A stretch of 38,545 nucleotides of DNA, taken from NCBI GenBank assembly GCA_002407865.1, contig DHPI01000065.1, positions 223,969-262,513 on the forward strand. Reading direction: 5' to 3'. The translations under genes and the position numbers were made by a program. Shown here one piece after another: positions 7,504 to 16,464 of the stretch (its first letter is position 1; the number at the start of each line of letters is the position of its first letter). This stretch comes from Spirochaetia bacterium UBA5368 (GTDB lineage: Bacteria; Spirochaetota; UBA4802; UBA5368). Under the pieces are notes generated by a model. That model did not search any database. It was not told the DNA's origin and saw only the letters and a program-made list of their open reading frames with translations.

Positions 7504-8531
7504 TTCTCAAGGCTCCGTTTTATTTCAAGCTTCGCAATCGCCCTGTCTTTATATTCCTTCGCCTTCTGATGATCGGGGTTGATTTTCAGCACCCTGTTGA
7601 ATTCAGCGATCGCCTCGGTAAAGCGCTCATTGTCGTATTCGCTGACTCCTCTGGCGTAATATTGCGGGACGTTTTTACCGAGATTGCTGCGGATCGCGTC
7701 AAGGTACTTTTGCGCATCCCGATATCCCGCATCCCTTTCAACCACGCTCGCAAACAGGTCAAAGGCGGCGAAATAGTCGCCGCTGCGATATTTCATTTTC
7801 GCCGCTTCATAGTTTCTCTCGACAAAAAGTTTTCTTCCGCATTTTTCGTTAAGGGCTTTCGCTTTTTCGTCCCACGGATTGACTTCAAGCGCTTTTACGC
7901 ACATACTTTTCGCGGCGGCATACTGTTTTTTGTTATAGAACTTTTCCGCCTTGCTGACATATGGCAGCGATCTGCCGTTGAGAGCGATTTCTGTTTTCGT
8001 GGATAACGAAAGCATTTCGAGACTTTTATCATTGTATTTTTTCGCCTGTAACAACACGGTGTACGCCTTCACATACTGCTTCCTGTCATAATACGCGGTT
8101 GCCCGCTTTAGCGCAGCCTGAAACTTTTTCGTAATGGCGGGCGTTTTTCTGATGTTTTCCAGTTGCTGTTTTGTGTCCCGAAAGTCGGGATCTTCCTTCA
8201 TGACCAGCAGAAATTGATCGAGCGCATTCTCGTATTCTCCCGCCTTTTTATATTGCATCCCACGATCGTAATAGTCGCGCGCCTTTTTCGAAAGAGCGTC
8301 TTTTGTTATCAGGATATACCGGCGAACATCGCCGTATTCAGGATCTATAGACTGCACCGTTTCAAATCGGTCGAGGGCGCTTGCGTACTTCCCCTGCCGG
8401 TACAGTACAATTCCTTCCCTGTAATTATTTATTACTTTCTGCTTCATCTGCCTGTATACGGTGGCGCATCCGGCAAATTGCGTTATCACAACGATAATGG
8501 CGCACCCCACAAAAAATCTGTATATCCGCAC
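7500..8531 (-). CDS. TPR-repeat lipoprotein
   Basis: I start this protein at GTG 8531, giving 343 residues. It opens with a classic export signal: RIYRF, a hydrophobic stretch, then the lipobox QFAGC near residue 21. The rest is a run of tetratricopeptide repeats, for instance YREGIVLYRQGKYASALDRFETVQSIDP (shown in part) and a close copy near the C-terminus with EYDNERFTEAIAEFNRVLKINP. At least five or six repeats are visible. It is predicted to be a membrane-anchored periplasmic scaffold; partners are unknown. The frame remains open upstream to 8705, but the extended -10 box at 8588-8580 would leave any earlier start untranscribed. A GGGGG run about ten bases before GTG may be the ribosome site. 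Confidence 0.82.
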   Translation of the reverse strand: MRIYRFFVGCAIIVVITQFAGCATVYRQMKQKVINNYREGIVLYRQGKYASALDRFETVQSIDPEYGDVRRYILITKDALSKKARDYYDRGMQYKKAGEYENALDQFLLVMKEDPDFRDTKQQLENIRKTPAITKKFQAALKRATAYYDRKQYVKAYTVLLQAKKYNDKSLEMLSLSTKTEIALNGRSLPYVSKAEKFYNKKQYAAAKSMCVKALEVNPWDEKAKALNEKCGRKLFVERNYEAAKMKYRSGDYFAAFDLFASVVERDAGYRDAQKYLDAIRSNLGKNVPQYYARGVSEYDNERFTEAIAEFNRVLKINPDHQKAKEYKDRAIAKLEIKRSLEN

Positions 8532-8579
8532 GATACGTATCCCCCGGCCTCGTACAATTCTGTATTGTCGTTCGTTAAC

Positions 8580-8588
8580 AGTATAACA
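8580..8588 (-). promoter_or_regulatory. Extended -10 promoter of TPR lipoprotein gene
   Basis: On the minus strand TG-T-TATACT reads from 8588 to 8580, an extended -10 element. No good -35 is visible, which extended -10 promoters tolerate. Transcription would begin near 8573, about 42 bases ahead of GTG 8531, and this helps choose that start. Confidence 0.5.
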
Positions 8589-8704
8589 AAAACGGTCTTT
8601 CATTACCGAATGCTTCAATTTATGGCAAATACAATTTTTTATTGAAATATCGGTGAGGGCTGTCATTATATCCGGCACATTAATATATCTTTTTCCGGAA
8701 CACA

Positions 8705-9652
8705 ATGATTAAAATACGCGGATTAAAAAAGTTTTTTCGTGTGAGAAAACGCGGCCTCTTTGAAAGCCATGGCGTGGTGCGGGCGGTCGACGATATCTCA
8801 TTTTCCATTCCAAAGGGTGAAACGCTCGGGATGGTCGGCGAAAGCGGCAGCGGCAAATCGACCGCGGCGCGAGCGATGCTTCGGCTTATAGAGCCAGACG
8901 CGGGCAGCGTCTGGATAGACGGCACAGACGTCACGGCCCTATCGGGGAAGCGCCTGCGGGAATTCCGCAAAAATATGCAAATCGTGTTTCAGGACCCGTT
9001 CGGTTCTCTCAATCCCCGGATTCCGGTGAAAAAAATAATATCTGAGCCCTTGAGAATACACTCTGAAATGTCCAGGCGCGATATTTTCGACAGAACAGCC
9101 GAATTGATGGATATTGTCGGGCTCCAGCCCGATCAAGGGGAACGGTATCCTCACGAGTTCAGTGGAGGCCAGCGCCAGCGCATCGGCATTGCCAGGGCGC
9201 TCGCGCTGAATCCCAAGTTTATTATCCTCGATGAACCGGTATCCGCGCTCGATGTCTCGATTCAGGGACAGATACTGAATCTCCTCACCGATCTGAAGGA
9301 AAAGCTTGACCTGACCTACCTGTTTGTCGCGCACGATCTGGCTGTTGTCGAGCATATCAGCGATCGAATTGTCGTAATGTATCTCGGCCGTATCGTCGAG
9401 GAGAGCACAAAGACCGGGCTGTATACCTCTCCGCTGCATCCGTATACCAAAAGCCTGATCAAATCCATCCCCGAAAAAAAACCGGCAAAACATTCTTTTT
9501 CAGTATTGAGGGGTGAAATACCCTCACCGGAATCGCCGCCGTCCGGCTGTTATTTTCATCCCCGTTGCCCCTCGGCGATGAAACTGTGCGAAGAGCGCTA
9601 CCCGGAAATGAAACGCGTCGGAGACAACAGCGTCGCATGCCATCTCTATTGA
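8705..9652 (+). CDS. Oligopeptide ABC transporter ATPase, OppF type
   Basis: A 315-residue ATP-binding subunit of the dipeptide/oligopeptide transporter family. Walker A GESGSGKS is at 45-52, the Q-loop VFQDPFGSLNPR at 94-105, the signature FSGGQRQR at 152-159, and Walker B ILDEPVSALDVS begins at 174. The C-terminal oligopeptide-binding extension is complete, with LHPYTKSLIKSIP and the cysteine motif CYFHPRCPSAMKLC. This extension marks OppD/OppF proteins, and the N-terminal segment with VRKRGLFE and VVRAVDD is more like OppF. The usual permeases, binding protein and OppD partner are missing here, so it is an orphan gene or serves a transporter elsewhere. ATG 8705 follows GGA at a suitable distance. 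The next gene follows closely. Confidence 0.92.
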   Translation: MIKIRGLKKFFRVRKRGLFESHGVVRAVDDISFSIPKGETLGMVGESGSGKSTAARAMLRLIEPDAGSVWIDGTDVTALSGKRLREFRKNMQIVFQDPFGSLNPRIPVKKIISEPLRIHSEMSRRDIFDRTAELMDIVGLQPDQGERYPHEFSGGQRQRIGIARALALNPKFIILDEPVSALDVSIQGQILNLLTDLKEKLDLTYLFVAHDLAVVEHISDRIVVMYLGRIVEESTKTGLYTSPLHPYTKSLIKSIPEKKPAKHSFSVLRGEIPSPESPPSGCYFHPRCPSAMKLCEERYPEMKRVGDNSVACHLY

Positions 9653-9668
9653 CATGGCGGGTCACCCC

Positions 9669-10550
9669 ATGGTAATACGGTGCAGCACAACTGCGGCTGT
9701 TGCGTTCATCACGCTTGTATGCGTATTGCCGCATGAAACTCTACCGGCGCAGGACACGCACATCTACGACCGGTTGACGTCTATCAATACCGTGTCCGAC
9801 ACAGGCCCCGCCCGCGAGCAAATATATTCAATCAACGACATTCTCTATTGCACCGGCGAAAGCGAAGCGGCTTCCGCGAACAACGCGGCCGCGAAGCTTA
9901 TGGCGGAAGGAAACTATCAGGCGGCCGCGGCCGCCCTCACCACGGCTTTGCCGCATGCCCCGCTTTTTTTTCCGTTTCGATTCAATCTCGGCATATGCTG
10001 TATTTATCTGGAAGATCTTGACACAGCGCGCATGCACCTGACAAAAGCCGCGTACCTGGTTCCGGAATATCCGCAGACATACCTTCAGATCGGATACATA
10101 TATGACCGATGGGGAAAGGACAATACCGCCCTGGAATACTACAAAAAGTCACTGAAAAGAAATCCGAACGGTCTTTCCACGCTGGTCTTAATCGGCGATA
10201 ACTATTTTAAAAGAAACCAGATTGAAATGGCGTTGCAGTATTACGACAGGGCGCTTCAAACGGACCCGAAATATCCTGATGCGCTCCTCGGGCGGGCGAA
10301 AATACACTTCGTCCGCGAGGAATACTTCAAGTGCGTGGTCCAAATAAAATCGATCAATATCACGGGTAGTTACGATAAGGCATTGCATTATTATTACGCC
10401 GAGTCGGCATTCAAGCTGAAGGATTACGCCACCGCCCATGAACAGTACCGCACGCTGCTGCGATACCGCACAGACAGATTTTTTCTTGCATATTCACCAT
10501 TTCTCATTCAGCACAAAATCGATTTGTGCGCACGATTCATCGAACGGTGA
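9669..10550 (+). CDS. Exported TPR-repeat protein
   Basis: A 293-residue protein with a signal peptide, read as MVIRCSTTAAVAFITLVCVLP, and a likely signal peptidase I site near LPA-Q. The middle contains about four tetratricopeptide repeats, including FRFNLGICCIYLEDLDTARMHL and YYDRALQTDPKYPDALLGRA. The last hundred residues are repeat-like but weaker. It should be periplasmic or envelope-associated and act as a protein-interaction scaffold; no enzymatic motif is seen. I chose ATG 9669, preceded by GGCGGG; an in-frame ATG at 9654 has no ribosome site and would put polar residues ahead of the signal. It lies 16 bases after the OppF-type gene and is probably co-transcribed. The stop faces the HEAT protein gene. 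Confidence 0.82.
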   Translation: MVIRCSTTAAVAFITLVCVLPHETLPAQDTHIYDRLTSINTVSDTGPAREQIYSINDILYCTGESEAASANNAAAKLMAEGNYQAAAAALTTALPHAPLFFPFRFNLGICCIYLEDLDTARMHLTKAAYLVPEYPQTYLQIGYIYDRWGKDNTALEYYKKSLKRNPNGLSTLVLIGDNYFKRNQIEMALQYYDRALQTDPKYPDALLGRAKIHFVREEYFKCVVQIKSINITGSYDKALHYYYAESAFKLKDYATAHEQYRTLLRYRTDRFFLAYSPFLIQHKIDLCARFIER

Positions 10551-10619
10551 CATTTGCACCGTCTTCATAGGAATCACGGCCTGACACGACCGAAAAGTTA
10601 TTTTGCAGGCGTCGTTTCA

Positions 10620-13600
10620 TCATTGCATTATTATTTTTGTCGTTTCCAGAAGGTACCGCTTGTGAATATTTGCGACCATTTTTTCGACGGTATTTATAAG
10701 CTCCCTGTCGGTCGATCGCCTCTGCACATACCGAGTAATCTCCGCAAGCTCATCCTTTAAAACCTTGCCGACATCGTCCATTGCCTGCGCATATTCCATG
10801 GCGCTGCCCGTTTTCTGCTCCCTTTTTTTCCGCTTCAGTTCGGATTCAAGCTGTATCTGCGCCGCATTCCGGTCCTGCTCCTTGCGGTTAAGCTCCGCCA
10901 CGATATCCTCTACAATAGCAAGTGAGTTTATCGGATTGATAAGTTCCTGAAAAACAAAACCGGCCCCGCTCTCTGACGCGAAAATATCCGGCAGGGGCTC
11001 GCAATCATACAGCGTCGCAAGGGCACCGCTTGTCGCGCTGTCGAGAATCACCCTGTTATGCAATGGCATCTCATCGACTGCGGATATGACCGCAGCGGGC
11101 AGGCTTAATGTTTCATCGCCGATAACCTTCATCTTGCCGGTGATAATCTGAATGGCGGTTTTTGCCCTGCGTGACGGCATTCTCATGGCGTTAAAACGGG
11201 CGATATTGCCGGATATCGAAAGAGCTGTGTTCGCGGCTTCGGCAGGTCCAGGGAAAAACGTGAGAACGCGGCCCCCTATAATCTTGCTGACATCTCCCTT
11301 TCCCTCCGAAATTGGAGCCATAACCAGTTCGTGCAAACGCTTCTGCACGGTGATGAGATCGACCGCATTCATATTTTTCGTCGATTCAAGGAATCCCGCG
11401 AACTCTACAAAGAGCAGCGTTCTGCTTTCCGATTCGTGTATCGTCACCTTTGCGGTTCGCGGCTGTACAGTTGCGTAGTCCCTCCCCTCTCTCACGTCAA
11501 GTTCAGCACCCTCATACTTCTTGAAAATATTCACGATAAAATGATCTACCTCAAGCAGCTCTTCCGCGGGCAGCATTCCGATGATCGGAATGATATCGTT
11601 TGAAATACCATATTCTTCTTTGAGCAGCGATATCAGAAAGTACGCAAATTCCTCCGAGCGTTGATTTCCCATAATCGAAAGAATATCCCTCTGTATCTGT
11701 TTATTTTTTATGATCATCATGTCACGGAGAGACTTCATCGCTTCTTTGTTGCCAAGGTATATCAGAAGCGCGCACGAATAGATTCGCACTTTTATTGACG
11801 GATCTTTCAAATATTCGGTTAGATGTTTTATTACCTGCCGCCTGTTTATAGAGCTGTTTTTCATCACGATACAGCCGATCGCCCGTACAATCGATTCTTT
11901 GATGCCGTTCGATGCCGCTTTCGGAAAAAAATCGTTGCAGTACTCAATATCCGATTCAACGGCGCATCGTCCGAGACACAGAAACGCAAGCGATTTCAGA
12001 TCATCGCCGGCGCTCTGTTCTATCATGCGTTTGAAGATTGAGTTTGCGGTCATGTTGCCGACCAGATCGCGTCGAAGCAGAATATTCATGACAACGGCAA
12101 TCTGGTCCGATTCACGCTCCAGGTTTTCCCTGAGAAAATCGAGCAGTATATTCAAAGACCGCTGCTCGGAAAACAACGCCAGATACCGCACGGCCTTTGA
12201 CTGGTCACGCACATCCCCCGATGTGAGGACAACTTCAAGCTCGCCAAGCATGTACGAGTAATTGAGCATCGAAAGGCATTCCGCTACCGCGTTGAAAATC
12301 TCCTCATCGGGATACTTTTTCACATAATTGAATATTTTCACCAGCGTCGTGGCGGCCTCGTCAATGTGAAGCCTCCCGATTATTTCACAGAGGCGGAGTA
12401 TCCTGTGCCGCAAATACCGTTTTTCGAAATTAATATCCTCGATTCGTCCGGCGGAGTTTTCCCTCGATTTCTGATCGTTATCGAAAAGAACCTCAAGAAG
12501 ACTGTACAATCCCTCCCTTTCTCCCGCCGCGATATACGGGATGACGCTTGATATCTCCATGATGATGGAATGCAGCATCGCCCGGTCACGGTTTTTCAGA
12601 TAGTTCACCACTTTGCGTTTCAATTCTGGCGTGAAACTTTCCAGAAGGTATTTCCGTATAATCTGGAAATTTTCCGGATACCCTTTCTCGATAACCTCCG
12701 TGACCATGAACTCCTTTCGGTATGTTTCAAAATACGTTTCAAGCGTCACGACGATATAATTAAAAAGCTTATCCCGCAGTAAAAGATTTTTGCGGGCTTC
12801 CTTCATGCCGCTGAAATATCGTTCAAAAATATTGACAATGTTTTCATTTTTTCTTCGCGTATCGGCCGAAAGGGCAAGCAGGTTCCTGAAAAGTTTATCG
12901 GGATCGCGAAGCTTATTCACGTTCGCAAGCAGCAGATGCAGCACCATGTCGACAAGTTCCGAATCATCCGATGTAAGCGCTTTCATCGTATAAATAAGAA
13001 ATTCGCGGTGATTGCTGCATATCATCGCATTGATGAACGCGGTTTTCACCATATTGCTGTAATCATCGAACTGAGGTGTCATCTTTCCGATGAGCACACG
13101 TAAATCAAGAATTGCACGGTCCTCGGTATCCGGACTATAGGTATATGGTATGTCATCATCAGCGGCGCCCTCTTCGGCATCCCCGATAATTCTTTCGCCC
13201 ATGGATGAAATAGCTTTATACGCGCTGTAGATAATATTTTCATTATTTTCCTTGATCAGGTTTTCCAACAGTGGAATATCGCCGAAAGTTGCAAGAGCCT
13301 CGACAGCGCAACATCGAAGTGGAATACTGTTCCCCCTGTCGACAGCGATCGACGATACGAATTCCCGTACAGAATCAAGCCCCGCGCCCCTTGTACTCAA
13401 TACCGAAAGAGCCTTCGCAATGCACATGAGGAATGCTTCATCGTTTTTATGTTTCTCTATAAACGCAATGACACGGTCTGTATATTCCCCGATGCCAAAC
13501 TCTTCCATGTGATTCAGGATGCCCATTTTTTCTTCCATGGAAATTTCATCATGCTGCAGCAGCTCGGCAAAAGCGGCACGCACCAGGGGATTGTCGAAGC

Positions 13601-13787
13601 GCCGCAGTTCAAAAATCGCGCTTGCCCTGACCGCTGGCTCCTGGGACAGCTCGCGTAAAAGCACCTTCATCCCGTTTTCAGATTTCATCAGCCCCAGAAT
13701 TTTATGAAACATTATTCTTTCATATGGGATCAGCCGGAAGCTTCGGCTGATTTCAATTTTCAATGATTGCAGATAATCCTTTTCCAT
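10620..13787 (-). CDS. HEAT-repeat protein with degenerate class III cyclase domain
   Basis: This 1055-residue protein has three parts. Residues 1 to about 760 are tandem HEAT-like helical repeats, with recognisable units such as SIKVRIYSCALLIYLGNKEA. Residues about 785-960 align with the class III adenylate/guanylate cyclase fold: the opening strand reads TLLFVEFAGF, then DVSKIIGGRVLTFF, then VIGDETLSLPAAVISAV. Two metal-binding aspartates of active cyclases appear lost: the first is Glu795, and the Asp of the IGD motif is Gly839. The domain is therefore probably a pseudo-cyclase. A charged coiled-coil and helical tail follow. No signal peptide is seen, so it is likely cytoplasmic. ATG 13787 has AAGG nine bases upstream; a GTG at 13796 is less likely. 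Partners are unknown. Confidence 0.82.
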   Translation of the reverse strand: MEKDYLQSLKIEISRSFRLIPYERIMFHKILGLMKSENGMKVLLRELSQEPAVRASAIFELRRFDNPLVRAAFAELLQHDEISMEEKMGILNHMEEFGIGEYTDRVIAFIEKHKNDEAFLMCIAKALSVLSTRGAGLDSVREFVSSIAVDRGNSIPLRCCAVEALATFGDIPLLENLIKENNENIIYSAYKAISSMGERIIGDAEEGAADDDIPYTYSPDTEDRAILDLRVLIGKMTPQFDDYSNMVKTAFINAMICSNHREFLIYTMKALTSDDSELVDMVLHLLLANVNKLRDPDKLFRNLLALSADTRRKNENIVNIFERYFSGMKEARKNLLLRDKLFNYIVVTLETYFETYRKEFMVTEVIEKGYPENFQIIRKYLLESFTPELKRKVVNYLKNRDRAMLHSIIMEISSVIPYIAAGEREGLYSLLEVLFDNDQKSRENSAGRIEDINFEKRYLRHRILRLCEIIGRLHIDEAATTLVKIFNYVKKYPDEEIFNAVAECLSMLNYSYMLGELEVVLTSGDVRDQSKAVRYLALFSEQRSLNILLDFLRENLERESDQIAVVMNILLRRDLVGNMTANSIFKRMIEQSAGDDLKSLAFLCLGRCAVESDIEYCNDFFPKAASNGIKESIVRAIGCIVMKNSSINRRQVIKHLTEYLKDPSIKVRIYSCALLIYLGNKEAMKSLRDMMIIKNKQIQRDILSIMGNQRSEEFAYFLISLLKEEYGISNDIIPIIGMLPAEELLEVDHFIVNIFKKYEGAELDVREGRDYATVQPRTAKVTIHESESRTLLFVEFAGFLESTKNMNAVDLITVQKRLHELVMAPISEGKGDVSKIIGGRVLTFFPGPAEAANTALSISGNIARFNAMRMPSRRAKTAIQIITGKMKVIGDETLSLPAAVISAVDEMPLHNRVILDSATSGALATLYDCEPLPDIFASESGAGFVFQELINPINSLAIVEDIVAELNRKEQDRNAAQIQLESELKRKKREQKTGSAMEYAQAMDDVGKVLKDELAEITRYVQRRSTDRELINTVEKMVANIHKRYLLETTKIIMQ

Positions 13788-13806
13788 GTTTCGCACCCTT
13801 GCACGA

Positions 13807-13822
13807 GTCGATATGGTTCGAC
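13807..13822. repeat. Inverted repeat GTCGA-N6-TCGAC upstream of HEAT gene
   Basis: Five-base arms six bases apart lie about 20 bases before the ATG of the HEAT/pseudo-cyclase gene, in its leader. The size would suit a dimeric regulator, but the arms are short and chance is a real alternative. Confidence 0.25.
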
Positions 13823-13899
13823 AGTATTCAGAATTAGAGAGTACTCATATCCGACCGTAAAGCAAGAAAAAAGCGAAAAACGCCGCAGCCAAAAATAGT

Positions 13900-13927
13900 T
13901 TGACTAATTGCCGCACGCGCGTATATT
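13900..13927 (+). promoter_or_regulatory. Promoter of FlgT-like lipoprotein gene
   Basis: TTGACT (13900-13905) and TATATT (13922-13927) are 16 bases apart, each a five-of-six match to consensus. The start would be near 13934, leaving a leader of about 135 bases before ATG 14069. I see no clear riboswitch fold in that leader. Confidence 0.55.
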
Positions 13928-14068
13928 TTATAGAAAAGCATCAGAGGGATGCCGCAATTTCGCGGAGCACACGCGAATGCTGGATATAGTGTCATGCCGG
14001 CGCATCGGAGATTGCACGCTAAATCCGTACACCGGCTCCATCATTAAACCTATCAAAGGAGTTTTTTC

Positions 14069-15307
14069 ATGAAAAGCAAAAGCCTTGTGTTGATGATCGT
14101 CCTGTGCTTTGCCGCGGCGATCGTTTCCTGCGGCGGCGGCAGTACGTCGAAGCAGATGAAAAAGGAATCATCCAAGAAAGAATGTGAGCTGTGCGGCGAA
14201 GCGACCGGATACGCTCAGATTTTCGACAACGATAATTCGCTTGCCCGCGACAGGGCAATCGACGACGCGATGAACAAGCTCGTCGGGTCGAAGCTTGGCA
14301 CGTTTGTGCAGGGAAGCTCGGTCGTCGAGGATTTCGCGCTTGTTTCGTCAATTGTCGAGGCGAAGACAACCGGCATGGTTCGCAACTGGAAGGTGCTGAA
14401 GGAAGGCCCGCAGGAGGGATCGTTTGTCGTCACCATCTACGGCGAGGTGTATCCGCAGGCGGTTAACGACACCATTGAGTCGACATTAAGAAATTACGGC
14501 CGCCCGAAATTCATGGTGCTCGTAAAGGAAACGTTTGAAGGAAAAATGAACATGCCGGGATTCACCGTGACAGAGCTTACCATGATGGATATCATGGGCA
14601 ACGCCGGATTCGAATTCGTCGACGCGGCAATGACGCAGCAGTTGATGCAGCGCGACCGCGCCAAGATGCAGATGGCGGTAAACGGGCAGGTTGCCGGCGA
14701 CGTGCAAAACCTTTTAATGGACAGCGCGGGCGCCGAGGTGATAATCGTCGGCGAAGTGAAAACGATGGACCAGACCGCCGCGCTTGCCGGCATCTCGGCC
14801 AACATGAAATCGAAGCAGGCCATAATCAATATTAAGGCGATCGACGTATACACCGGCAACATCCTCGCCACTACAAGCGCAAACGCGCCCGGCCTCCACA
14901 TTGACGCAACCACCGCGTCGAAAACGGCGATTCAGAACTGCCTGAAAAAAATACTCGGAAGAACTGATGAAGAAACGGGGAAATTCCAATCCGGACCGTT
15001 TATGAACCAGATCACCAAAAAGTTTTTGAAATCGGCAACCGAGCGCATGATCACGATCAATGTGACCGGCCTCGATTTTACCGAGCTTACTAAGTTCCGC
15101 AACGAGATCCAGAACCGCGTGCGCGGAGTCAAGAAGGTCTATTCGCGCGGGCAGACCGGCAGGGCCGCAAAGCTCGAGGTCGAATTCGCCGGCAAGACAA
15201 ACGACCTCGCCGAAGAACTGAACGCCAAGGCGGGAAATCTCGGCTTTGAAATCTCGATAAAGGAAACGTATCCGAACCGGATTATGCTGACGGCGAAAAA
15301 GATGTAG
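14069..15307 (+). CDS. FlgT-like lipoprotein
   Basis: A 412-residue lipoprotein: a Lys-rich start, a hydrophobic run and a lipobox IVSC place the lipidated Cys near residue 21. Residues about 44-150 resemble the N-terminal domain of FlgT and LPP20-like proteins: ARDRAIDDAMNKLVG, a VxG loop, then a strand GSFVVTIYGEVYP. Residues 155-300 resemble the TolB-like middle domain of FlgT, beginning RPKFMVLVKETFEG. A C-terminal alpha/beta domain follows with LTKFRNEIQNRVRGVKKV. In Vibrio, FlgT builds an outer flagellar ring, but spirochaete flagella lack that ring and no flagellar gene lies nearby, so I do not infer motility. AAAGGAG sits seven bases before ATG 14069. A terminator follows, so it is probably transcribed alone. 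Confidence 0.75.
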   Translation: MKSKSLVLMIVLCFAAAIVSCGGGSTSKQMKKESSKKECELCGEATGYAQIFDNDNSLARDRAIDDAMNKLVGSKLGTFVQGSSVVEDFALVSSIVEAKTTGMVRNWKVLKEGPQEGSFVVTIYGEVYPQAVNDTIESTLRNYGRPKFMVLVKETFEGKMNMPGFTVTELTMMDIMGNAGFEFVDAAMTQQLMQRDRAKMQMAVNGQVAGDVQNLLMDSAGAEVIIVGEVKTMDQTAALAGISANMKSKQAIINIKAIDVYTGNILATTSANAPGLHIDATTASKTAIQNCLKKILGRTDEETGKFQSGPFMNQITKKFLKSATERMITINVTGLDFTELTKFRNEIQNRVRGVKKVYSRGQTGRAAKLEVEFAGKTNDLAEELNAKAGNLGFEISIKETYPNRIMLTAKKM

Positions 15308-15340
15308 GTGTGTACCTGAAATGCTTGGCGGGAGTGCAGC

Positions 15341-15364
15341 ACAGGGGGCGTAAGCCCCCTTGTT
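15341..15364 (+). terminator. Hairpin terminator after FlgT-like gene
   Basis: AGGGGGC (15343-15349) pairs with GCCCCCT (15354-15360) across a GTAA loop, 36 bases past the stop codon. The stem is strong but the T tract that follows (TGTTCT) is short, so termination may be partial or factor-aided. Confidence 0.6.
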
Positions 15365-15471
15365 CTGGTATGGATAATCACTCGACCTTCAAGAGAAGAA
15401 AATGATATGAATTATCCGGCTCGCATCCTTTAGTTTCCCGATTCAATAATCAAACATCTTCTCACGCGTTA

Positions 15472-15915
15472 TTAATTTCCCTTTAACCTAATAACGACCG
15501 TTCTGTTATTATCGGGATTATTTTCAAGATGGAATTCTATAATCATATTCGTTAAAACATCTGTCCCTGAATACGTTAACGAAAATTGTGAGGATTCCCC
15601 ATATCCCGGCAATGGATAGGGTAAAGTGGCCAGAGGCATTGTTGGAGAAAAAGCATAATACGATGATTCTGGCGATAAATAGATATTTGTAATTTGAATT
15701 ACATCCCCGCCATTGTTTTTTATTCTAAAGTAACGAGTATTGTCCGGAGAGCTGTTAAACTCAATATCACTACCGATATACCACGGATCAGAGCCATTGT
15801 TAGAGATCAGCACCTCGATCTCGTACTCCTTAACCATGTCGAAGAACTCTTCGCACGAGAACAACGGCAACGTCATCAGCACGAAAGCCAGGAGGAGAAT
15901 TTTACTTTTTTTCAT
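15472..15915 (-). CDS. Small lipoprotein with Ig-like (ASH/choice-of-anchor) domain
   Basis: A 147-residue lipoprotein. The N-terminus has two lysines, a Leu-rich hydrophobic stretch and lipobox LFSC. The remainder is beta-rich, with ISNNGSDPWYIGSDIEF, a segment RIKNNGGDVIQITNIYLS and a strand pattern like Ig-like domains found in choice-of-anchor and ASH proteins. That fold call is tentative. It is predicted to sit in the periplasm or on the outer membrane, and no catalytic motif is seen. The start ATG 15915 has GGGGG seven bases upstream. It lies 31 bases after the LPP20-like gene on the same strand, so it is probably the last gene of the paaK cluster. Its AT content looks higher than its neighbours. 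Confidence 0.75.
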   Translation of the reverse strand: MKKSKILLLAFVLMTLPLFSCEEFFDMVKEYEIEVLISNNGSDPWYIGSDIEFNSSPDNTRYFRIKNNGGDVIQITNIYLSPESSYYAFSPTMPLATLPYPLPGYGESSQFSLTYSGTDVLTNMIIEFHLENNPDNNRTVVIRLKGN

Positions 15916-15946
15916 ATGATAGCCCCCGGAACTGTGAATGCGTTCA

Positions 15947-16432
15947 TCAATATGGAATCTTTTCCCTCAGGTTTTTTTTCAGCCCGCGGAATTTTATAAC
16001 GTAGTAAATGACGGCATATCCCTTCGCATCGACATATTTTTCAGCCGATCCGTTTGTTATCACATCCACGCGGTCGTTGAACATCTCTTTGGCGAGCATC
16101 TGCGCGTTAATAAGCGCAGCTTCCTTTGCCGTACCCATCGCCTCTTTTCCCCCAAGGCCCGCTTTCGGATAGCCCTTGCAGATTATCACATATGTGTTGT
16201 CATCTACGAAATACTTTTTTATAAGCACGTCCCGCTTGCTTTCGTATGCGCTCGGGTCAATCTGCGCTATTTTTTCGTCCACAACAGGCCTGTTTTCTTC
16301 TGTCACCCTGTCCTCGACAATCTCTCCCGTACCCTCATCGATCGCGTTTTCGTCTTTTTTCGTTTCAGGAGCTCCCGCGCACATCACAAAAATCAGGAAA
16401 AAATGTATACTGAAATAATAAAGCTTCTTCAT
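15947..16432 (-). CDS. LPP20-like lipoprotein, copy 2
   Basis: A 161-residue lipoprotein whose signal ends at FVMC. A Glu/Asp-rich linker of about 50 residues follows, then a compact domain with VIICKGYPKAG and GTAKEAALINAQMLAKEMF, which resembles the LPP20 lipoprotein family. That domain is about half identical by eye to the protein at 17045-17386, sharing CKGYPK, GTAxEAAL, VDV and EKY. The acidic linker is present only in this copy. Function is unknown; LPP20-like domains are found in envelope lipoproteins. ATG 16432 is preceded by GGAAGG at a spacing of eight, and an open frame farther upstream lacks such a site. It sits 32 bases after the HD hydrolase gene in the same direction. Confidence 0.8.
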   Translation of the reverse strand: MKKLYYFSIHFFLIFVMCAGAPETKKDENAIDEGTGEIVEDRVTEENRPVVDEKIAQIDPSAYESKRDVLIKKYFVDDNTYVIICKGYPKAGLGGKEAMGTAKEAALINAQMLAKEMFNDRVDVITNGSAEKYVDAKGYAVIYYVIKFRGLKKNLREKIPY

Positions 16433-16464
16433 ATGGTTTACCTTCCAAATATGTATATATGCCA

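Noticed and set aside
10620..13787. Active adenylate cyclase
   Set aside because: Two metal-binding aspartates appear substituted, so catalysis is unlikely.
14069..15307. Flagellar gene cluster
   Set aside because: Only a FlgT-like fold is seen; no other flagellar gene is nearby and the protein is a lipoprotein.
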